From assembly GCA_965216195.1 (NCBI GenBank), contig OZ244151.1, forward strand, positions 992,001-1,056,000: 64,000 bases of DNA. The letters are read 5' to 3'. Positions 59,894 through 64,000 of the stretch are shown here, piece after piece. Position numbers and translations under genes: made by a program. How positions within the stretch are numbered: position 1 is the stretch's first letter; every line of letters begins with the position of its first letter. The notes beneath the pieces were generated by a model that worked only from the letters and a program-made list of their open reading frames with translations, did no database searches and had not been told where the DNA came from. Source of the DNA: Aridibacter sp965216195. GTDB taxonomy: Bacteria > Acidobacteriota > Blastocatellia > Pyrinomonadales > Pyrinomonadaceae.

Positions 59894-61576
59894 ATGAAAA
59901 GTCGTGCATCATCCCATTTTTTCATTCTCCTATTGATCGTCGCATTGACGGCGATTGCACACTACTCCGTTTATTATGGCGCTTTGATAAGGGGTTATGA
60001 GGCTTCTTGGTTTAGCGCTGGGCGAAACTTGATTTTGCTGGCGATATTGACAACATTGCCGATTTTTCTCGCAAAGATTTTCAAATACAAAGGTAACTGG
60101 ACCCTCTTCACATCCGTTGTGCTGCTTTTTTCGATTGGTTTAACGGCTCAATATCGTCTTTTTAGCGATCCCGAGTACACATCGCGAAAGGACAAGGCTA
60201 AGGCGCGACAGGAGAAAATAAAAACTATCCAGCGCCACTATATTCAGGAAAATTATTCTGCGGATAAAAAGCGTTTTATTGGTCTTGAAGCAACTGACCC
60301 AACCCCGGTCGATCTTTCGAAAGAGACGCCCCGCCCCTCGGGTGTGACTTTGAACGATATTCTGTTCTCAGGCAAGACTCTGATTCCAATATTTGCGATA
60401 TTTTGTTTTTTAACCGCGTTTTTTCTGACACGTTCGGAAAAGGTTCTTGAGCTGATGCAAAAAAATGGTTTCTTGATCGTGCTGCTGACGCTCGGTCCTC
60501 TGCTGCTTGCCGCGGTAACATCTAGGGCTGGGAAATCGATCGGAAATATGACTCCCTGGGAGTTGTCGAAGATTCCGTTTTTAATTGGTTTTGCGGCGAT
60601 CCTTGCGGTTCTTTACAAAAATCTAGCGCGCACGTATTGGGGAGTTCCGAGAGCGAAAGATGTGGTACCACTGGTCGTTATGGCAGTTTTGCCATTTTTC
60701 CCGTTTTTTGTACTAAAAGACTTCGGGCAGATGATGGTGTTTAGCTCCGTTTATGTAACGCTTTATTTTATTGCTGTAAGGAGACTTCCGCAGCGAGTTG
60801 TGTTGATCGGGAGTGTTGTTTTGTTGGTCAGTGTATTGGTTGTAAGCGCCCTGCCAGAAAAGACGCAGGAAAACATTCCATTGCTACCAACTCTTGCGCG
60901 CCCGGTAAAAAAGGTTTTGCCGGATAGAATCCAGCAGCGTTTTCATCTCTGGCTCGATGGGTTTAATCCGCCGACACCGGAAACAGGTTGGTGGAAGAGC
61001 AGCTACGATAATTATTATAAGCGGCTTGTGAATAAGAATCCGGAGCTTCCGGAAATGCTCGAGCAGGATCCGAAACTACAGAAATCGATCAATGTCGATG
61101 CGTGGTTTGATGTTTTGGCGTTTCAACCCGCGCAGGCGACCTATGGCCTCGCTTCGGGAGGTACAACGGGACGCGGTCTGGGCCTCGGTTATGTGGAGTT
61201 AATTCCCGTCGCAGATTCGGATTACATATACGCCGCAATCGGTGAAGAACTTGGACTTTTAGGAGGTTTGTTGATAACCTTTGCCCTGATAATCTTTGTG
61301 AGTGCGGGAGTTAGAACCGCTCTCGATTCTCGCGACATGTTTGGCAAATTGTGTTCGATCGGGCTTACGGCCTTTATCGGATTTCAGGCGCTGGTAAATA
61401 TTGGAGGAATTACACGCGCTCTGCCGATGACGGGCATCACACTTCCTTTTGTGAGCCATGGCGGATTTAGCTTAATCACGAGTTTTATTATGCTTGGGAT
61501 GCTAATGGCATTTTCGCACCGAAACGCAATAGATAGACAAATTGGACTCAAAGAATTCTCGCAAAACAACGTTTGA
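59894..61576 (+). CDS. SEDS family peptidoglycan polymerase (FtsW/RodA)
   Basis: A 560-aa polytopic membrane glycosyltransferase that works with a class B PBP. ATG at 59894 is preferred; an in-frame ATG at 59876 lies inside the REP. Around ten helices are visible. The C-terminal family block has GRGLGLGYVELIPVADSDYI followed by EELGLLGG, then TGITLPFVSHGGFSLI. It is longer than usual (~400 aa) because of a charged insert (about 75-150, RKDKAKARQEKIKT...) and a long periplasmic loop (about 330-420, KTQENIPLLPTLARP... NVDAWFDVLAFQPAQAT). It partners the PBP across the RAYT insertion and ends 2 bases before the PP2C gene. Confidence 0.93.
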   Translation: MKSRASSHFFILLLIVALTAIAHYSVYYGALIRGYEASWFSAGRNLILLAILTTLPIFLAKIFKYKGNWTLFTSVVLLFSIGLTAQYRLFSDPEYTSRKDKAKARQEKIKTIQRHYIQENYSADKKRFIGLEATDPTPVDLSKETPRPSGVTLNDILFSGKTLIPIFAIFCFLTAFFLTRSEKVLELMQKNGFLIVLLTLGPLLLAAVTSRAGKSIGNMTPWELSKIPFLIGFAAILAVLYKNLARTYWGVPRAKDVVPLVVMAVLPFFPFFVLKDFGQMMVFSSVYVTLYFIAVRRLPQRVVLIGSVVLLVSVLVVSALPEKTQENIPLLPTLARPVKKVLPDRIQQRFHLWLDGFNPPTPETGWWKSSYDNYYKRLVNKNPELPEMLEQDPKLQKSINVDAWFDVLAFQPAQATYGLASGGTTGRGLGLGYVELIPVADSDYIYAAIGEELGLLGGLLITFALIIFVSAGVRTALDSRDMFGKLCSIGLTAFIGFQALVNIGGITRALPMTGITLPFVSHGGFSLITSFIMLGMLMAFSHRNAIDRQIGLKEFSQNNV

Positions 61577-61578
61577 TA

Positions 61579-63093
61579 ATGACGAACGACAACTTTCAAA
61601 TTAATTCAGCGGCGATTTCGGACAAGGGGCTGAGCGATAAGAGGCCTCATAACGAAGATTCCTATCTTGAATTGCGCGAAAGCGGTTTTTTTGCAGTTGC
61701 TGATGGCGTAGGCGGTGCGCAGGCTGGCGATGTCGCGTCGCAAATGGCGATGGAGATACTCGGAGAAGCGTTTATAAATCTACCCGTTGGTGGGGACGCC
61801 GAAGAGAGATTGAAAGCTGCCGTTACGCAAGCGAATCAGGCGATTTATCAGATGTCGAGGGACATTCCGAAGCTCAGCACGATGGCAACGACCGTTGTAG
61901 GGCTCCATGTCAGTGGGAATATTGCAACGATTGGACACGTTGGCGATTCTCGCCTCTATCGACTCGATCCCAATGGGGATTTGTTTCAAGAAACGCAGGA
62001 TCATTCTGTAGTCGAGGAAGAAGTTCGTGCCGGGCGTATGACTCCTGAGCAGGCAAGAATCCACCCGAGCAAGAATGTAATCAGCAGGGCGCTTGGGGCA
62101 GAGAACACCGTTGAAGTTGATATGAAAACGATTATGTTTGAGCCGGGAACTTCGTTTCTTTTGTGCTCAGACGGCGTGAACCTCCATATAAATGACGATG
62201 AGCTGCGAGAGCTTTTAACGACTGGTGAGGATACATTTCTAATCTGTCAGAAAATCAAGGATATATGTTACGAACGCGGCGCCTTGGACAATTTAACAGC
62301 GGTTGTAGTCGAGGCGGTTAGTCCTGATTTGAGTCCTGAAAATGGTTTTGCTGATTTGGAAGAGGAGACGGTTGCGGGTGTTCGACCGCCATTGGTTGAT
62401 AGTGGAGTAGTTGCGAGAAACGGCGAAACAAGGACAGAAACCCTTGAGTTGCCCGAAACTGAAGGAACTCCGGAGGTTGAGCCGGCCGCGACTGATTCGC
62501 GTATTTCGATTGCTGCAGCAGATAGCTCCGAAGAAGCAAATACCGTTGCGGCTGAGGGAATAGTTAGTGACACTACGGTTCCATCGAAAGACGAAAAGAC
62601 GATACGCGTTGGGCAGTCTGGCACGAGTCCGGGATTAATGTCGAAAGTCCTGACGTGGCTTCCCTGGGCGTTGCTTGCCGTGCTGGTTGCTTTTGGCGCT
62701 TACTATATTTGGATAACACAAAAAGCAAATTCGGGCGAAATCGATCCTCAGATTCCAAACGTTTCGATGACGGCGTTTGAGCAAAATCGTAGGAATGTCG
62801 ACGCAAATCCGGCTCAATATGTCGCCGTGAATTCTGCAAATCCGAAGGATGCGGTAGATTATTACCTGCTCGGACGGGCTTATTTCCTGCAAAAGAACTA
62901 CGATAGCGCGAAAAACAATCTCGAACGGGCGCAGGAGTTAATACCTGATCGCGTCTCCGCCATAAATAAGGATGTTCTCCAGCACGACATTGTCTTGATG
63001 CTCGCGTTGATAAACGATGAGGAAACGAGGGAAGTCTTTGAAGGCGGAATCCAGAAAGCAAAAGAAGAAGCTGCACCCGAACCTGCGGGGTAG
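61579..63093 (+). CDS. PP2C-family Ser/Thr phosphatase with transmembrane TPR-like tail
   Basis: A 504-aa PstP/Stp-like phosphatase. The catalytic domain (1-245) has the metal-binding aspartates in NEDSYLE, FAVADGVGGAQAGD, LLCSDGVNLH and DNLTAVVVEA, and the GHVGDSRLYRL strand. A Ser/Thr/Glu-rich linker (about 250-345) precedes a transmembrane helix (WLPWALLAVLVAFGAYYIWI, about 355-375). A periplasmic tail has a TPR-like pair (VDYYLLGRAYFLQKNYDSAKNNLERAQELIP). In mycobacteria PstP reverses PknB signalling at the same cluster. It is 2 bases downstream of the SEDS gene, so they are co-transcribed. Confidence 0.92.
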   Translation: MTNDNFQINSAAISDKGLSDKRPHNEDSYLELRESGFFAVADGVGGAQAGDVASQMAMEILGEAFINLPVGGDAEERLKAAVTQANQAIYQMSRDIPKLSTMATTVVGLHVSGNIATIGHVGDSRLYRLDPNGDLFQETQDHSVVEEEVRAGRMTPEQARIHPSKNVISRALGAENTVEVDMKTIMFEPGTSFLLCSDGVNLHINDDELRELLTTGEDTFLICQKIKDICYERGALDNLTAVVVEAVSPDLSPENGFADLEEETVAGVRPPLVDSGVVARNGETRTETLELPETEGTPEVEPAATDSRISIAAADSSEEANTVAAEGIVSDTTVPSKDEKTIRVGQSGTSPGLMSKVLTWLPWALLAVLVAFGAYYIWITQKANSGEIDPQIPNVSMTAFEQNRRNVDANPAQYVAVNSANPKDAVDYYLLGRAYFLQKNYDSAKNNLERAQELIPDRVSAINKDVLQHDIVLMLALINDEETREVFEGGIQKAKEEAAPEPAG

Positions 63094-63572
63094 TTACCTG
63101 ATTTCGTAATTCGATTCTCGCAAAATAACGATTTCAACACTAAAGAGGATGGTGAAATTCAGGAGCGCGAATTACGTATCACGAATTACCACTCGGAAAC
63201 CGGTAGCGACCCGATGATACATAAGAATTTGCCCGCGAATCTGCACGAATCAACGCGAATCAGGAAAGGCAGAAACACGCTGCGCCGCGGAATGTCCTTC
63301 GGACACTAAAAAAACTCCGCTGTCGAACCTATATTGAATCTATATACGTTTTTTAGCTTCGATAGAAGCGATCAGAGGGTAGCCAGCGGTGAAGCGAAAT
63401 GAAATGAAGCGAAACCTCTGGAAAAGTTGAAGGAAATTGCGCACTCTGAAGGAGTGCGAGAAAGCATTGTCGATGCACATTGAAACGAGGGGCCCTTGCT
63501 TACGCGCGGGCTACCGACACGAACTTTGCACGATAACCCGCATCGCCGGGTAAAGAGTCTTGAGCTCAAGAA
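63094..63572. other. Repeat-rich intergenic gap, including palindromic repeat half-copy C
   Basis: No gene is seen. At 63377-63421 lies GTAGCCAGCGGTGAAGCG...AACCTCTGG, the left arm of the palindromic repeat described at 7865 and 8219, including the GAAATGAAATGAAGC insert of copy B; 63441-63457 holds the same GCACTCTGAAGGAGTGC hairpin. The right arm is missing. CGCGAATC, ACGAATC and CGCGAATC recur within 63235-63262 as short direct repeats. Confidence 0.7.
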
Positions 63573-64000
63573 TCAGGAAGCGTTTTGACGTCTAATCTCG
63601 TAAAGTACAACTCCGCAAGAAACTGCAATATTTAAGCTCTCAACCCTGTTTTCCATCGGAATAAATACGCTTTCATCAAATTGGGCAAATTCTTCATCGC
63701 TAAGTCCGTGAGCTTCCGATCCAAAAACGAGCAGTCTTCCAGTCTTCCAGTTTGCAACGCGATAATTTGTTTTCCCTTTACCGTCCGCGCAGATTGGGGC
63801 GAGGTTGCTTTGCTTTGCCCAAAGAAGCGCATCTTCGAATCCAGCGTTTTCCCAGACAGGAAGGCGTAAATTCGAACCCATCGAACCGCGGATAGCTTTA
63901 GAAGAAAACGGCGATGCCGAATTTTTGGTTACAATGATACCGTCTGCGCCCGTTGCTTCGGCGGTCCGGAAAACTGCACCTAAATTGTTGGGATTATTGA
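63573..64000 (-). CDS. TrmH/SpoU-type 2'-O-ribose RNA methyltransferase, partial
   Basis: The frame is open to the window end, so the N-terminus is missing. The SpoU domain is recognisable by NNPNNLGAVFRTAEATGADG, VFGSEAHGLSDEE and ENRVESLNIAVSCGVVLYEI, the three motifs that form the trefoil knot and the SAM site. Such enzymes methylate tRNA or 23S rRNA; the specific target is not readable from this part. It reads away from the window's right edge and is convergent with the PP2C gene across the repeat gap. Confidence 0.9.
   Translation of the reverse strand, partial: NNPNNLGAVFRTAEATGADGIIVTKNSASPFSSKAIRGSMGSNLRLPVWENAGFEDALLWAKQSNLAPICADGKGKTNYRVANWKTGRLLVFGSEAHGLSDEEFAQFDESVFIPMENRVESLNIAVSCGVVLYEIRRQNAS

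Noticed and set aside
1..64000. tRNA or rRNA genes
   Set aside because: No cloverleaf or conserved rRNA segment was recognised by eye; a covariance search would be needed to exclude them.

Overview
The window looks like a chromosomal segment of an uncultured Acidobacteriota bacterium, most probably class Blastocatellia (Pyrinomonadales-like). This is inferred from two secreted von Willebrand A proteins of the 'VWFA-related Acidobacterial domain' type, many small lipoproteins and secreted NTF2-like proteins, several dispersed palindromic repeat families, moderate GC, and a mixture of scattered housekeeping genes. No rRNA or tRNA gene was recognised. No taxon can be proven from the sequence alone.

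Region by region. 1-1.1 kb: the 3' part of an IS110-family transposase with a structured non-coding tail. 1.1-6.7 kb: hutU, followed by an AT-rich accessory block (nucleotidyltransferase, pentapeptide-repeat membrane protein, Fic protein). A second, diverged copy of the hutU tail lies just behind the nucleotidyltransferase, which is a recombination scar. 6.9-11.5 kb: DUF808 membrane protein, an 800-base repeat-rich gap, a dsbB-dsbA pair and a secreted M24 peptidase. 11.5-16.2 kb: small proteins, a 44-base tandem array inside inverted REP sequences, an amidohydrolase interrupted by one amber codon, a REPIN and an M19 dipeptidase lipoprotein. 16.3-25.1 kb: two paralogous VWA proteins, a hydrolase, NTF2/lumazine-binding-like secreted proteins, a Qnr-type pentapeptide protein, a D-threonine-aldolase-like enzyme and a GT2 glycosyltransferase. 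25.4-26.1 kb: a frameshifted IS200/IS605 element. 26-35.8 kb: methyltransferase, LOG protein, hutI (carrying an in-frame inserted repeat element), NUDIX, MscS, hutH, thioesterase, smpB and pepA. 35.9-46.2 kb: lipoproteins, sucC, a ParDE toxin-antitoxin pair with a readable promoter/operator, ETF-ubiquinone oxidoreductase, gmk-rpoZ, yicC and assorted small proteins. 46.2-63.1 kb: gamma-glutamyltransferase, then a signalling and cell-envelope cluster. The window ends in a TrmH-type RNA methyltransferase.

Functionally, hutH, hutU and hutI supply the first three steps of histidine degradation but are dispersed over 31 kb. The 48-63 kb region joins FHA/DUF3662 proteins, a Ser/Thr kinase, a PP2C phosphatase, a class B penicillin-binding protein and a SEDS (FtsW/RodA) protein. 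This gene set matches the actinobacterial fhaA-pstP-rodA-pbpA-pknAB cluster, but here it is split by a four-gene minor-pilin operon.

At the DNA level the window is rich in small mobile sequences. A RAYT transposase with 23-base inverted ends sits between the PBP and SEDS genes, and related REPs occur at five other sites. There are three copies of a longer palindromic repeat, a REPIN-like insertion inside hutI, and an unusual intergenic array of nine GCTTTAAA octamers at 17.5-17.8 kb.
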